A stretch of 64,000 nucleotides of DNA. Source: Mesorhizobium kowhaii. Its GTDB lineage: Bacteria; Pseudomonadota; Alphaproteobacteria; Rhizobiales; Rhizobiaceae. The DNA lies in assembly GCF_003253745.1 (NCBI RefSeq), contig NZ_MZXV01000080.1, forward strand, positions 1 to 64,000, read 5' to 3'. Positions within the stretch are counted from its first letter, which is position 1. Each line of letters opens with the position of its first letter. Below, piece after piece: positions 40,124 through 49,096 of this stretch. The translations under genes were made by a program, and so were the position numbers. The notes under the pieces are model-generated. The model was not told the origin of the DNA and made no database searches. It saw only the letters and a list, made by a program, of their open reading frames with translations.

Positions 40124-41058
40124 GCTTGGCCGAGGCGCTGCCCACTCACACGCCCTATGACGGCTCGTCAAAACTGTTCAGCATCGGGCTGAAGCCGCTC
40201 GATCCGGCAGACTGGATCGAGGTCGACGACCATCTGCTGCCGTATCTCGCCGAGAAGCGCCGGCTCTATGCCGAAATCCCCGAGCGGGTTTTCGTCGAGG
40301 AGGACGGCACGCGGGACGCCCAGCAGGAAGTGCTCGAATTGCTCGGCGCGCATCTGCCGGAAAGATTTCCCGACACCTATCGGCGCACCGCCGCGGGAGT
40401 CGAGGCCGTGGGCGCGGAGAGCCATTTCACCATCCCTTCCGGTCTCGGCGACGCACCGCTCGTCGCCGCCTCCCTGCTCATCCAGGAAGACCTGATCCTG
40501 ATGCGCCGCAACGACAGCGGCTGGCGGCTCGTCGCCGGCTCGCTGTGCTTTCCCTCATCCTGGCTGCTGGTCGAGAAATTCGGTCGGCCGCTGCAGGATA
40601 TCCACGCGCCGGTGCCGGGTTTCGGTCCGGGCACCCGCCCGGCCGAACTGATCAACCGCATGTTCGACGGTCTTCAGGGCCAGGCGGTCGAGCGCAACAA
40701 CTGGTCGATCCAGTCTGATAACGCGCTCTACCATCCGCTCTCCGATCTGCAGCGCACCGACCGCGCCACCAACCGCCCGTCGCGGTTTCCGGATGGCGAC
40801 GTCGGCGCCCATGCCTTCATCCGCGTCGAACGGCAGACGCTGCGCAAACTGCCGGTCTCGTGCGATATCCTGTTCACCATTCGCATCCATCTCGACCCGC
40901 TCGCCGTGCTCGCGCGGCATCCGGATCGGGCGAAGCTCGCAGCGTCTTTCGCCGCGCAGCTCGAAGCGCTCGATCTCGCCCAGCTCGACTACAAGGGCCT
41001 GACATCGGACCGCGACCGGCTGATCGCCGTCCTTAACCACATGGCCAATGACGCGTAG
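40120..41058 (+). CDS. DUF3445 haem-dependent oxidative N-demethylase-like protein
   Basis: This 312-residue protein belongs to the DUF3445 family, represented by haem-dependent oxidative N-demethylase subunits that remove methyl groups from small amines such as dimethylamine. Recognisable blocks are LQEDLILMRRNDSGWRLVAG-like ahead of the conserved LCFPSSW, and GRPLQDIHAPVPGF, then HAFIRVERQTLRKLP. Haem ligand residues cannot be pinned by eye. The other demethylase subunits are not nearby, so activity on its own is uncertain. Confidence 0.8.
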   Translation: MSLAEALPTHTPYDGSSKLFSIGLKPLDPADWIEVDDHLLPYLAEKRRLYAEIPERVFVEEDGTRDAQQEVLELLGAHLPERFPDTYRRTAAGVEAVGAESHFTIPSGLGDAPLVAASLLIQEDLILMRRNDSGWRLVAGSLCFPSSWLLVEKFGRPLQDIHAPVPGFGPGTRPAELINRMFDGLQGQAVERNNWSIQSDNALYHPLSDLQRTDRATNRPSRFPDGDVGAHAFIRVERQTLRKLPVSCDILFTIRIHLDPLAVLARHPDRAKLAASFAAQLEALDLAQLDYKGLTSDRDRLIAVLNHMANDA

Positions 41059-41186
41059 CCTCCGGTTGGCGCTTTTCGCTGGTTTGTGACAATGATCTGT
41101 GATGTAGCGCATGGCCGCCGGGCAAAAATGCCCGGTTTTGTGTGTGTTTTCCCAGTTTCCTGGGTTTTGAAGGAGTGCTCGAAAAA

Positions 41187-42632
41187 ATGGCGACCGAAAA
41201 CTGGCCCGTTTACGGCGAGATCACCGGCCCTGTCGTGATGATCGGCTTCGGCTCGATCGGCCGGGGAACGCTGCCGCTGATCGAACGCCATTTCAAGTTC
41301 GACAAGTCGCGCATGACGGTCATCGACCCGCGCGACACCGATCGCAAGCTGCTCGACGAGCGCGGCATCGCCTTCGTCCAGGAAGCGGTGACCGAGAAGA
41401 ACTACAAGAAGCTTTTGACGCCGCTTCTGACCGGTGGCGGCGGCCAGGGCTTTTGCATCAACCTGTCGGTCGATACCGGCTCGGTGGATCTGATGCGGCT
41501 GTGCCGCAAGCTCGGCGTGCTGTACATCGACACTGTCATCGAACCATGGCTTGGGTTCTATTTCGATGCCAAGGCCGACAATGCCAGCCGCACCAACTAT
41601 GCGCTGCGCGAAGCGATGATCAAGGAAAAGCACGACAAGCCCGGCGGCGCGACGGCGGTCTCCACCTGCGGCGCCAATCCCGGCATGGTCTCGTGGTTCG
41701 TCAAGCAAGCGCTGGTCAACCTCGCCACCGATCTCGGCCTCGAGTTTTCGGAGCCCACGCAGGACGACCGCGAGGGCTGGGCCAAGCTGATGAAGAAGGC
41801 CGGGGTCAAGGGCATCCACATTGCCGAGCGCGACACCCAGCGCACCAAGAAGCCGAAGCCGATGGATGTATTCTGGAACACCTGGTCGGTCGAAGGTTTT
41901 GTTTCGGAAGGTATGCAGCCGGCCGAGCTCGGCTGGGGCACGCATGAGAAATGGATGCCGAAGAACGCCAGGAAGCACAAGCATGGCTCGAAGGCCGCCA
42001 TCTACCTGGAGCAGCCCGGCGCCAACACGCGTGTGCGCTCATGGTGCCCGACGCCCGGACCGCAATACGGCTTCCTGGTGACGCACAACGAGGCGATCTC
42101 GATCGCCGATTTCTTCACCGTGCGCTCCAAGAAGGGCAAGGTGCATTACCGCCCGACCTGCCACTATGCCTACCATCCCTGCAACGACGCCGTACTGTCG
42201 ATGCACGAGATCTTCGGCGCCGCCGGCAAGGCACAGGCGGCTTATCACGTGCTCGACGAGAACGAGCTGGTTGACGGCGTCGACGAGCTTGGCGTTCTGC
42301 TCTACGGCCACGACAAGAACGCCTACTGGTACGGCTCGCATCTGTCGCTGGCCGACGCGCGCAAGCTGGCGCCCTATCAGAACGCCACTGGCATGCAGGT
42401 CACATCGGCGGTTCTCGCCGGCATGGTCTGGGCTCTGGAAAACCCCGAGGCCGGCATCGTCGAGGCCGACGAGATGGACTACAGGCGCTGCCTCGAAGTG
42501 CAGTCCCAATATCTGGGACCGGTCAAGGGCCACTACACCGACTGGACGCCCCTCGACAATCGGCCCGGCCTGTTCGCGGAAGACCTCGACCGCAGCGATC
42601 CGTGGCAATTCCGCAACATCCTCGTCCGATAG
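41187..42632 (+). CDS. hss: Homospermidine synthase
   Basis: This 481-residue NAD-dependent enzyme joins two putrescines, or putrescine plus spermidine, to make sym-homospermidine, the main long polyamine of many rhizobia. The NAD motif is MIGFGSIGRG (18-27). STCGANPGMVSWFVKQAL and the region PGPQYGFLVTHNEAISIADF are characteristic. Length matches the bacterial enzyme (about 475-480). ATG 41187 has AAGGAG about 11 bases upstream. Ornithine decarboxylase at 15950 would supply putrescine. Confidence 0.95.
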   Translation: MATENWPVYGEITGPVVMIGFGSIGRGTLPLIERHFKFDKSRMTVIDPRDTDRKLLDERGIAFVQEAVTEKNYKKLLTPLLTGGGGQGFCINLSVDTGSVDLMRLCRKLGVLYIDTVIEPWLGFYFDAKADNASRTNYALREAMIKEKHDKPGGATAVSTCGANPGMVSWFVKQALVNLATDLGLEFSEPTQDDREGWAKLMKKAGVKGIHIAERDTQRTKKPKPMDVFWNTWSVEGFVSEGMQPAELGWGTHEKWMPKNARKHKHGSKAAIYLEQPGANTRVRSWCPTPGPQYGFLVTHNEAISIADFFTVRSKKGKVHYRPTCHYAYHPCNDAVLSMHEIFGAAGKAQAAYHVLDENELVDGVDELGVLLYGHDKNAYWYGSHLSLADARKLAPYQNATGMQVTSAVLAGMVWALENPEAGIVEADEMDYRRCLEVQSQYLGPVKGHYTDWTPLDNRPGLFAEDLDRSDPWQFRNILVR

Positions 42633-42717
42633 CGGCCTGCTCGGGATACTCCATTGCCTTGCAATCGCCTGGAAATCGGGCGATTGAAGGGGTGCGGACT
42701 GAGGAGAGGATTTTCAT

Positions 42718-43095
42718 ATGACTATTGCGCGCAAAGTTCTTTCGATGAGTGTGGCGGGTGCCATTGCGACGATGCTTGCTGCCTGTGCGACCAGCGGCCC
42801 CGACGAACCGCCGATGGCGGCTTCGCCGAAAGGCGTCGAAGGCTCCTGGATCGATGCCAAGGGCACCGGCCTTTCGACCTTCGCCAGCGGCACCTTCACG
42901 ACCGTCGCCACCGACACCGGCCAGAAGCTTGCCGATGGCAGCTACACCATGACCGGCGCCACGTCGGTGCAGATCAATGGCACGTCGCTGATCCGCCAGA
43001 CCGCGGTCAGCTTCAACTGCCTGATGGTGTCGACAAGCCAGCTCAACTGCACCAGCTCCAGCGGGCAGAACTTCGTGCTGACACGGCGCACCTGA
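42718..43095 (+). CDS. omp10: Omp10-like outer-membrane lipoprotein
   Basis: This 125-residue lipoprotein precursor has the lipobox LAAC (lipidated C25) after a typical signal. The mature part (PKGVEGSWIDAKG, LADGSYTMTG, FNCLMVSTSQLNCTSS, then LTRRT) follows the sequence pattern of Brucella Omp10, a minor surface-exposed lipoprotein. The two Cys in the C-terminal half probably form a disulfide. Function in this group is not established. A strong terminator lies 25 bases downstream. Confidence 0.8.
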   Translation: MTIARKVLSMSVAGAIATMLAACATSGPDEPPMAASPKGVEGSWIDAKGTGLSTFASGTFTTVATDTGQKLADGSYTMTGATSVQINGTSLIRQTAVSFNCLMVSTSQLNCTSSSGQNFVLTRRT

Positions 43096-43119
43096 ACCGG
43101 CGATCATTCGCTTCCCCAG

Positions 43120-43150
43120 GGACGGCGGCCAATGGCCGCCGTCCTTTTTT
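43120..43150 (+). terminator. Strong Rho-independent terminator after omp10
   Basis: The stem GGACGGCGGCC / GGCCGCCGTCC (11 bp, loop AAT) is followed by six T's. Confidence 0.92.
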
Positions 43151-43283
43151 ATGCCGGCAAAAGTCCCCGGATTTCCGCTTGCGTCATCTGGAGCGCGATG
43201 GGAACATGGCCAAAACGCCGACTGTTATGTTCCAGTCAAGCAAGAGCGCTAAACGCCTCTGATCAGCTTTCCGGGAGACGAAG

Positions 43284-45359
43284 ATGAAGAAACTTGCTGC
43301 CATTGCCGCCCTCTCTGCCTCCACGCTCGGTCTGTCAGCCGGCGCATCCTTTGCCGACTACACTCTGAACATCCTGCACATCAACGACTGGCACAGCCGC
43401 ATCGAAGGCAACAACAAATATGAATCGACCTGCTCGGCCGACGAGGAGACCAAGGGCGAGTGCATCGGCGGCGCGGGCCGGCTGATCACCGCGATTGCCC
43501 AGGAACGCAAGAAGCTGGAAGGCCAGAACGTGCTGCTGCTCAGCGCCGGCGACAACTTCCAGGGATCGCTGTTCTACACGACCTACAAAGGCAAGGTCGA
43601 AGGCGAATTCCTCAACGAGATGAAGTTCGACGCCATGGCGCTCGGCAACCATGAATTCGACGATGGCGAGACGGCGTTGGCGCCGTTCCTCGACATGATC
43701 AAGTTCCCGGTGCTCGGCGCCAATGTGAAGGCCAACGCGCAATCCAAACTCGGCGATCGCGTCAAGCCGTCGATCGTCGTCGAGGTCGGCGGCCAGAAGA
43801 TCGGCATCATCGGCGCGGTGACCAACGACACGCCCGAACTCGCTTCCCCCGGCCCCAACATCACCATTGAGGACGACGTCAAGTCGATCACCGCCGAGGT
43901 CGAGAAGCTGAAAGGCGAAGGCGTCAACAAGATCATCGCCGTGACCCATATCGGCTACAGGCGCGAGCGCGACGTCATTGCCAAGATCCCGGGCATCGAT
44001 GTGGTTGTCGGCGGTCACAGCCATTCGCTGCTGTCGAACACCGACCCGAAGGCGGAAGGCCCCTATCCGACGATGGTCGACAATCCTGACGGCTACAAGG
44101 TGCCGGTCGTGCAGGCGGCGTCCTATTCCAAATATCTTGGCGAGTTCAAGGTGGTGTTCGACGACAATGGCGTTGTCAAATCGGCCAGCGGCGACCCGAT
44201 CTATCTCGACAAGTCGATCACCCCCGACCCGGCCGTGCTCGCCCGCATCAAGGAGCTTGGCGCGCCGATCGAGGCTTTGAAGAACAAGGAGGTGGCCGAG
44301 ACCACCGACGTGATCGACGGCAGCCGCGAGAACTGCCGCACCCGTGAATGCGCGATGGGCAACCTCGTCTCCGACGCCATCCTCGACCGCGTCAAGGGAC
44401 AGGGCGTCGAAATCGTCATCTCCAATGGCGGCGGCCTGCGAGCCTCGATCGACAAAGGCACCGTCACTATGGGCGAGGTGCTGACCGTGCTGCCGTTCCA
44501 GAACACGCTGGCCACCTTCCAGATTTCCGGCAAGGACCTGGTGGCCGGCCTCGAGAACGGCCTCAGCCAGATCGAGGACGGCGCCGGCCGCTTCCCGCAG
44601 GTCGCCGGCCTGAAATATTCCTTCGACAAGTCGGCTGCGCCCAATGCCGGCCGCGTCAAGTCGGTCGAAGTGATGGAAGGCGGCGCCTGGACGCCGATCA
44701 ATCCGGACAAGGACTATCTCGTCGCCACCAACAACTATGTCCGCCAGGGCGGCGACGGCTACAAGATCTTCGCCGACAAGGCCAAGAACGCCTATGACTA
44801 CGGTCCGGGCCTCGAACAGGTGGTTGCCGACTATCTCGGCGCGCACCGACCCTACACACCGAAGCTCGACGGCCGCATCACGGAGATCGCCGCGACCGTC
44901 GCTGCGGCGCCGGCAGCCCCCGCAGCTGAGCCAGCCAAGCCTGCCGAACCGGCAAAGCCCGCCGCGGCCACCCCTGCACCGGTGGCGGAGCCTGCGGAGG
45001 CGGCGCCGGCAATGCCTGAATTGCCGGCCAACTCGGGCGATATCGCCAACACGCCGCCGGCCATATCGACAGAGACAGCACCAGCCCCGCCCGCGCCGCC
45101 TGCCGCGCCGGCCGAGCCTGCAAAGCCGGCCGAAGCTGCGTCTGCCCCAGCAGCACCTGCCCCCGCCGAACCGGCAAAGCCTGCCGAGGCCGCGCCGGCC
45201 GAAAGCAGCCATGTCATCGTTGCCGGAGACACCTATTGGGACCTGGCAAAGAAGGCCTATGGCGACGCGACCAAATGGAAACTGATCTATGAGGCCAACA
45301 AGGGCCAAAGGCCTCACCGGCTTGCGCTTGGCGCAACCCTGACCATCCCGGCAAAGTAA
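43284..45359 (+). CDS. Periplasmic 5'-nucleotidase with C-terminal LysM domain
   Basis: This 691-residue protein has a signal peptide (1-24), a metallophosphatase domain with metal motifs ILHINDWHSR, GDNFQGS and GNHEFDDG, and GGHSHSLL. A 5'-nucleotidase C-terminal domain (about 330-525) follows, with VISNGGGLRASID and the substrate-binding FQNTLATFQISG. An Ala/Pro/Glu linker of about 110 residues leads to a LysM motif (642-691, HVIVAGDTYWDLAKKAYG). The enzyme would scavenge nucleosides and phosphate from extracellular nucleotides, while LysM tethers it to peptidoglycan. Confidence 0.92.
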   Translation: MKKLAAIAALSASTLGLSAGASFADYTLNILHINDWHSRIEGNNKYESTCSADEETKGECIGGAGRLITAIAQERKKLEGQNVLLLSAGDNFQGSLFYTTYKGKVEGEFLNEMKFDAMALGNHEFDDGETALAPFLDMIKFPVLGANVKANAQSKLGDRVKPSIVVEVGGQKIGIIGAVTNDTPELASPGPNITIEDDVKSITAEVEKLKGEGVNKIIAVTHIGYRRERDVIAKIPGIDVVVGGHSHSLLSNTDPKAEGPYPTMVDNPDGYKVPVVQAASYSKYLGEFKVVFDDNGVVKSASGDPIYLDKSITPDPAVLARIKELGAPIEALKNKEVAETTDVIDGSRENCRTRECAMGNLVSDAILDRVKGQGVEIVISNGGGLRASIDKGTVTMGEVLTVLPFQNTLATFQISGKDLVAGLENGLSQIEDGAGRFPQVAGLKYSFDKSAAPNAGRVKSVEVMEGGAWTPINPDKDYLVATNNYVRQGGDGYKIFADKAKNAYDYGPGLEQVVADYLGAHRPYTPKLDGRITEIAATVAAAPAAPAAEPAKPAEPAKPAAATPAPVAEPAEAAPAMPELPANSGDIANTPPAISTETAPAPPAPPAAPAEPAKPAEAASAPAAPAPAEPAKPAEAAPAESSHVIVAGDTYWDLAKKAYGDATKWKLIYEANKGQRPHRLALGATLTIPAK

Positions 45360-45385
45360 CGTCGCTTCGCCCCTTTCAACGACGC

Positions 45386-45420
45386 GCCCGCCCGGGAAAC
45401 CGGGCGGGCTTTTCGTTCTT
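45386..45420 (+). terminator. Rho-independent terminator after the 5'-nucleotidase
   Basis: The stem GCCCGCCCGG / CCGGGCGGGC (10 bp, loop GAAA) is followed by TTTTCGTTCTTT. Confidence 0.9.
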
Positions 45421-45496
45421 TGCTAAGGTGCGGCCAGACGCGGCATTGAAAACTGGCGTGGCATCGCTAGTTTCGCGCCGTGTCCGGAGACCAGGT

Positions 45497-46561
45497 ATGA
45501 CGCTTTCCACCCCTGCCGATCCCAAAGCCGCGAAGGCCGGCGGCTTGTTGCCCGCCGGGCATCCGCCGGTCAAGGCTGGCAAGATCGGCGTCATGCTGGT
45601 CAATCTCGGCACGCCGGACGGCACCGATTTCAAGCCAATGTGGCGCTATCTCCGGGAATTCCTGTCCGATCCGCGCGTCATCGAGCTCAACAGGGCGATC
45701 TGGTATCCGATCCTCTATGGGCTGGTGCTCACCAGGCGGCCGAAGACGTCGGGCGCGAACTACGCCCGGATATGGAACCGGGAGAGGAACGAGTCGCCGT
45801 TGCGCACCTACACCCGCGCCCAGGGCGAAAAGCTGGCCGAGGCGCTGCGCGACCTGCCCGATGTCGTCGTCGACTGGGCGATGCGCTACGGCAATCCTTC
45901 AACCGCGAGCGTCGCCCAGGGGCTGGTCGAAAAGGGCTGCGACCGCATTCTTTCGTTCCCTCTCTATCCGCAATATTCGGCGACGACGACGGCCACCGCC
46001 AACGACCAGCTGTTTCGCGCCTTGATGACAATGCGGGCAGCACCCGCCATCCGCAGCGTGCCGCCTTACTATGCCGAGCCCGTTTACATCGAAGCGCTCG
46101 CCCGTTCGATCGAGCGGCATCTGGCGACGCTGGATTTCGAGCCGGAAGTGGTCATCACCTCCTATCACGGCATCCCGAAACCCTATTCCGACAAGGGCGA
46201 TCCCTACCAGGCACATTGCCTCGAGACGACGCGGCTACTGCGCGAAAAGCTCGGCTGGAGCGAGAACAGGCTGATCATCACCTTCCAGTCGCGCTTCGGC
46301 GCGCAGGAATGGCTGCAGCCCTACACCGACAAGACCGTGGAGAAACTGGGCAGGGACGGCGTCACGTCGATCGCCATCGTCAATCCCGGCTTTTCGGTCG
46401 ACTGCATCGAGACGCTGGACGAGATCGGTCGCGAGGCGGCCGAGACCTTTCACCATGCTGGCGGCAAGAACTTCGCCCACATTCCTTGCCTCAACGACAG
46501 CGCCGAGGGCATGGCGGTGATCGAGGCAATGGTGCGGCGCGAACTGTCCGGCTGGGTCTGA
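45497..46561 (+). CDS. hemH: Ferrochelatase
   Basis: This 354-residue enzyme inserts Fe(II) into protoporphyrin IX in the last step of haem synthesis. VMLVNLGTPDGTD opens the fold, the metal-site His is in ITSYHGIPKPYSDKGDPY, and NPGFSVDCIETLDEI carries the conserved catalytic Glu. ATG 45497 has GGAG and AGG upstream; an earlier in-frame start at 45428 is unsupported. It forms a single transcription unit. Confidence 0.95.
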   Translation: MTLSTPADPKAAKAGGLLPAGHPPVKAGKIGVMLVNLGTPDGTDFKPMWRYLREFLSDPRVIELNRAIWYPILYGLVLTRRPKTSGANYARIWNRERNESPLRTYTRAQGEKLAEALRDLPDVVVDWAMRYGNPSTASVAQGLVEKGCDRILSFPLYPQYSATTTATANDQLFRALMTMRAAPAIRSVPPYYAEPVYIEALARSIERHLATLDFEPEVVITSYHGIPKPYSDKGDPYQAHCLETTRLLREKLGWSENRLIITFQSRFGAQEWLQPYTDKTVEKLGRDGVTSIAIVNPGFSVDCIETLDEIGREAAETFHHAGGKNFAHIPCLNDSAEGMAVIEAMVRRELSGWV

Positions 46562-46843
46562 GACCGGAACAACACAAGCTCCGGGGCGTTGAGCAGCACT
46601 TCCGGAGTCATGGTTATGGCGGTAACGGCTTCGCCTTCTCGCAGATCGCTTCCGAGATTGTGTCGGCTTCGATCAATGGGCTGGACGACACGGATGCAAG
46701 GCTGTTTGCCTTCAACCGCTGATCGCAAACCCACAAACAATCCCTCGTCACCTGATTGTAACGCATCTGAAACAGACTTAAGTCTTTGGTGAAGCCGGCC
46801 GCGCGAGAATGGCTTTCGCGGCCTGCGTCTGAGGGAGAGCCAA

Positions 46844-47794
46844 ATGGATTTCAGTGGTTTCGGCATTGCAATTGGTGCGCTTGCCCTTCTGGTATTGGTG
46901 CTTCTGATCAAAGGCATCAGGACAATCCCGCAAGGTTACAATTATACGGTGGAACGTTTTGGCCGTTACACCAAGACACTGAGCCCAGGCCTCAATCTCA
47001 TCACGCCTTTCGTCGACCGCATCGGCGCCAAGATGAACATGATGGAGCAGGTGCTCGACGTTCCGAGCCAGGAAATCATCACCCGCGACAACGCCATCGT
47101 CGGCGTCGACGGCATCGCCTTCTATCAGATCCTCAATGCGGCACAGGCCGCCTACCAGGTTGCCGGCCTGCAGAACGCCATCCTCAACCTGACGATGACC
47201 AACATCCGTACCGTCATGGGCTCGATGGACCTCGACGAGCTGTTGTCGAACCGCGACGCCATCAATGAGCGCCTGCTGCGCGTCGTCGACGAAGCGGCGC
47301 ATCCGTGGGGCATCAAGATTACCCGCGTCGAGATCAAGGACATCAACCCGCCGGCCAACCTCATCGAATCGATGGGCCGGCAGATGACGGCCGAGCGCAA
47401 CAAGCGCGCGCAGATTCTCGCCGCCGAAGGCCTCAAGCAGTCGCAGATCCTCGAGGCCGAGGGCCGCAAGGAAGCCGCCTTCCGCGACGCCGAGGCGCGC
47501 GAACGCTCGGCTGAAGCCGAAGCCCGCGCCACGCAGGTGGTGTCGGAAGCGATCTCCAAGGGCGATGTGCAAGCGCTGAACTACTTCGTGGCGCTGAAAT
47601 ACACCGAAGCGCTTGGCAAGATCGGCACGGCCACCAACAGCAAGATCGTGCTGATGCCGATGGAAGCCTCGTCGCTGATCGGCACGCTTGGCGGTATCGG
47701 CGAAATCGCCAAGGAAGTCTTCCGCAGCGAAGGCACGGCCGGTGCCGCCCGGCAAGCCGCCCGCCCGCCCGTGGTTCGCCCGAGCGAGAACTGA
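46844..47794 (+). CDS. qmcA: SPFH/band-7 membrane protein (QmcA, paraslipin)
   Basis: This 316-residue protein has one N-terminal membrane helix (IAIGALALLVLVLLIKGI), an SPFH domain (about 25-180: RTIPQGYNYTVERFGRYTKTL) and a C-terminal coiled coil rich in Ala/Glu/Arg (QILAAEGLKQSQILEAEG). Such proteins form oligomeric scaffolds that organise membrane microdomains and modulate FtsH-type proteolysis. GAGGGAG precedes ATG 46844. The nfeD-type gene follows 13 bases after the stop, the classical QmcA-NfeD pairing. Confidence 0.92.
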   Translation: MDFSGFGIAIGALALLVLVLLIKGIRTIPQGYNYTVERFGRYTKTLSPGLNLITPFVDRIGAKMNMMEQVLDVPSQEIITRDNAIVGVDGIAFYQILNAAQAAYQVAGLQNAILNLTMTNIRTVMGSMDLDELLSNRDAINERLLRVVDEAAHPWGIKITRVEIKDINPPANLIESMGRQMTAERNKRAQILAAEGLKQSQILEAEGRKEAAFRDAEARERSAEAEARATQVVSEAISKGDVQALNYFVALKYTEALGKIGTATNSKIVLMPMEASSLIGTLGGIGEIAKEVFRSEGTAGAARQAARPPVVRPSEN

Positions 47795-47807
47795 GGGACA
47801 CACTCCC

Positions 47808-48272
47808 ATGTTGGACCGCATCATTTCCGAACTCGGCCCGTGGAACTGGATGGTTCTGGGCTTCGTCCTTCTGGTGATGGAAATCATCGCGCCGGGCATC
47901 TTCATGCTGTGGATCGGCATCGCCGCCCTGATCATCGGCGCCGTGTCGCTGCTGATCTGGGATGCCGGTTTCTGGTCCTGGCAGGTCCAGGTCCTCGCCT
48001 TCCTGGCACTGTCGCTGGTCTCGGCCTATGTCGGCAAGAAACTGGTCGGTGGTCGCAATGACCCGACCGACCAGCCGCTGCTCAACCGGCGCGGCGCGCA
48101 GATGGTCGGCAAGATGGCAACGCTAGCCGAACCGATCCGGGACGGGCGTGGACGCATCAAGCTGGGCGATACGCTTTGGCGTGTCTCCGGCCCGGACCTG
48201 CCGGCCGGCACGCAAGTGCGGGTGACGGCTGCGGCCGACACGGATCTGGAACTGACCGTGGAGCGGGTCTGA
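47808..48272 (+). CDS. NfeD family protein
   Basis: This 154-residue protein has three to four membrane helices (WMVLGFVLLVMEIIAPGIFM, then WIGIAALIIGAVSLLIW and so on) and a C-terminal OB-fold domain (about 85-150: MVGKMATLAEPIRDGRGRI). It is the short NfeD form that lacks a protease domain and works with the SPFH partner encoded just upstream. ATG 47808 is chosen; longer frames overlap qmcA. Confidence 0.9.
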   Translation: MLDRIISELGPWNWMVLGFVLLVMEIIAPGIFMLWIGIAALIIGAVSLLIWDAGFWSWQVQVLAFLALSLVSAYVGKKLVGGRNDPTDQPLLNRRGAQMVGKMATLAEPIRDGRGRIKLGDTLWRVSGPDLPAGTQVRVTAAADTDLELTVERV

Positions 48273-48317
48273 TATCGAAGCATCGGTTTTGGGAAATCCG
48301 AGCGTGGCTGGAAAATG

Positions 48318-48998
48318 TCATCCAGTCGCGATTGTGGCCGCTTCGTTCCTCGCTTTTGTCAGGACGGCATCGTCCCGCGCAACTGCAAACCTGTCACAAT
48401 ACGCATCGAGGTGGTTCTGGCCCCTTTCCGCCTCTCCGATGGCGATGAGGACCAAGCCCCACGCAAGGTCCGTTTGCACATAATTTTCCAACGAAAAGCG
48501 TCGAGACTCCATCTTCGATCGTCGTTCGAAACTATCAGCAACGTCGTTTAGCGCAGTGATTCCGGACCAGTCTTGTCGTGCCGCATCGAGCACCTTCAAG
48601 GCGGCGTGTGCAACTCGATTGTCGAGATCATTGCTGTAAAACGAGCACCAGCTAGGGATCCGGCCTGATAAGTCAATGGGGTCGATGCAGAGATCAAAGT
48701 TTGCCGACTTCGCTGTCCTTTTCCACCGTAAGCTTCCGCCTCTGAAAATTGGAACAAAGTCGACTGAGAGGCCCCAGCAGGCAGAGAAGGTCATCCCTTT
48801 CATCGCCTGAAATTTCAGCAGATAACGGATATGATCTGTCGAGCTTCCAACCCAGGACAGATCGCCCACTCGTTGAAAATCAGGCGCCAAGCTGCCTTCC
48901 AATGCTCCAGCGACGATGTCGCCCAACACTTTTCCACGTTGGGGCGGACGACTGAAGTCCGGCCGCCGACGAAACCTTTCGATTAGGCTGGAGAACAT
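48318..48998 (-). CDS. Orphan hypothetical protein, DUF4304-like
   Basis: This 226-residue soluble protein has GAGG five bases before ATG 48998, so it is likely a real gene. The middle part (RVGDLSWVGSSTDHIRYLLKFQAMKG and so on) resembles the DUF4304 fold (small alpha/beta proteins of unknown role). Base use is visibly less GC-rich than in the neighbours, and the gene is alone between convergent nfeD and kpsF. It is probably an accessory acquisition. No function is assigned. Confidence 0.55.
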   Translation of the reverse strand: MFSSLIERFRRRPDFSRPPQRGKVLGDIVAGALEGSLAPDFQRVGDLSWVGSSTDHIRYLLKFQAMKGMTFSACWGLSVDFVPIFRGGSLRWKRTAKSANFDLCIDPIDLSGRIPSWCSFYSNDLDNRVAHAALKVLDAARQDWSGITALNDVADSFERRSKMESRRFSLENYVQTDLAWGLVLIAIGEAERGQNHLDAYCDRFAVARDDAVLTKARNEAATIATG

Positions 48999-49096
48999 CT
49001 GACCTCTTCAACGGCAATCGTGAGCTAAGGCTTTGCAAGCAATCATTGCCGATCGCAATAGGCTGTATCAAGTCGTCCAGAGCGGCTTGAGTTAGA

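Noticed and set aside
43335..45317. 660-codon frame antisense to the 5'-nucleotidase
   Set aside because: The Ala/Pro-rich linker codons read as Gly/Arg/Cys repeats on the other strand, giving an artificial open frame.
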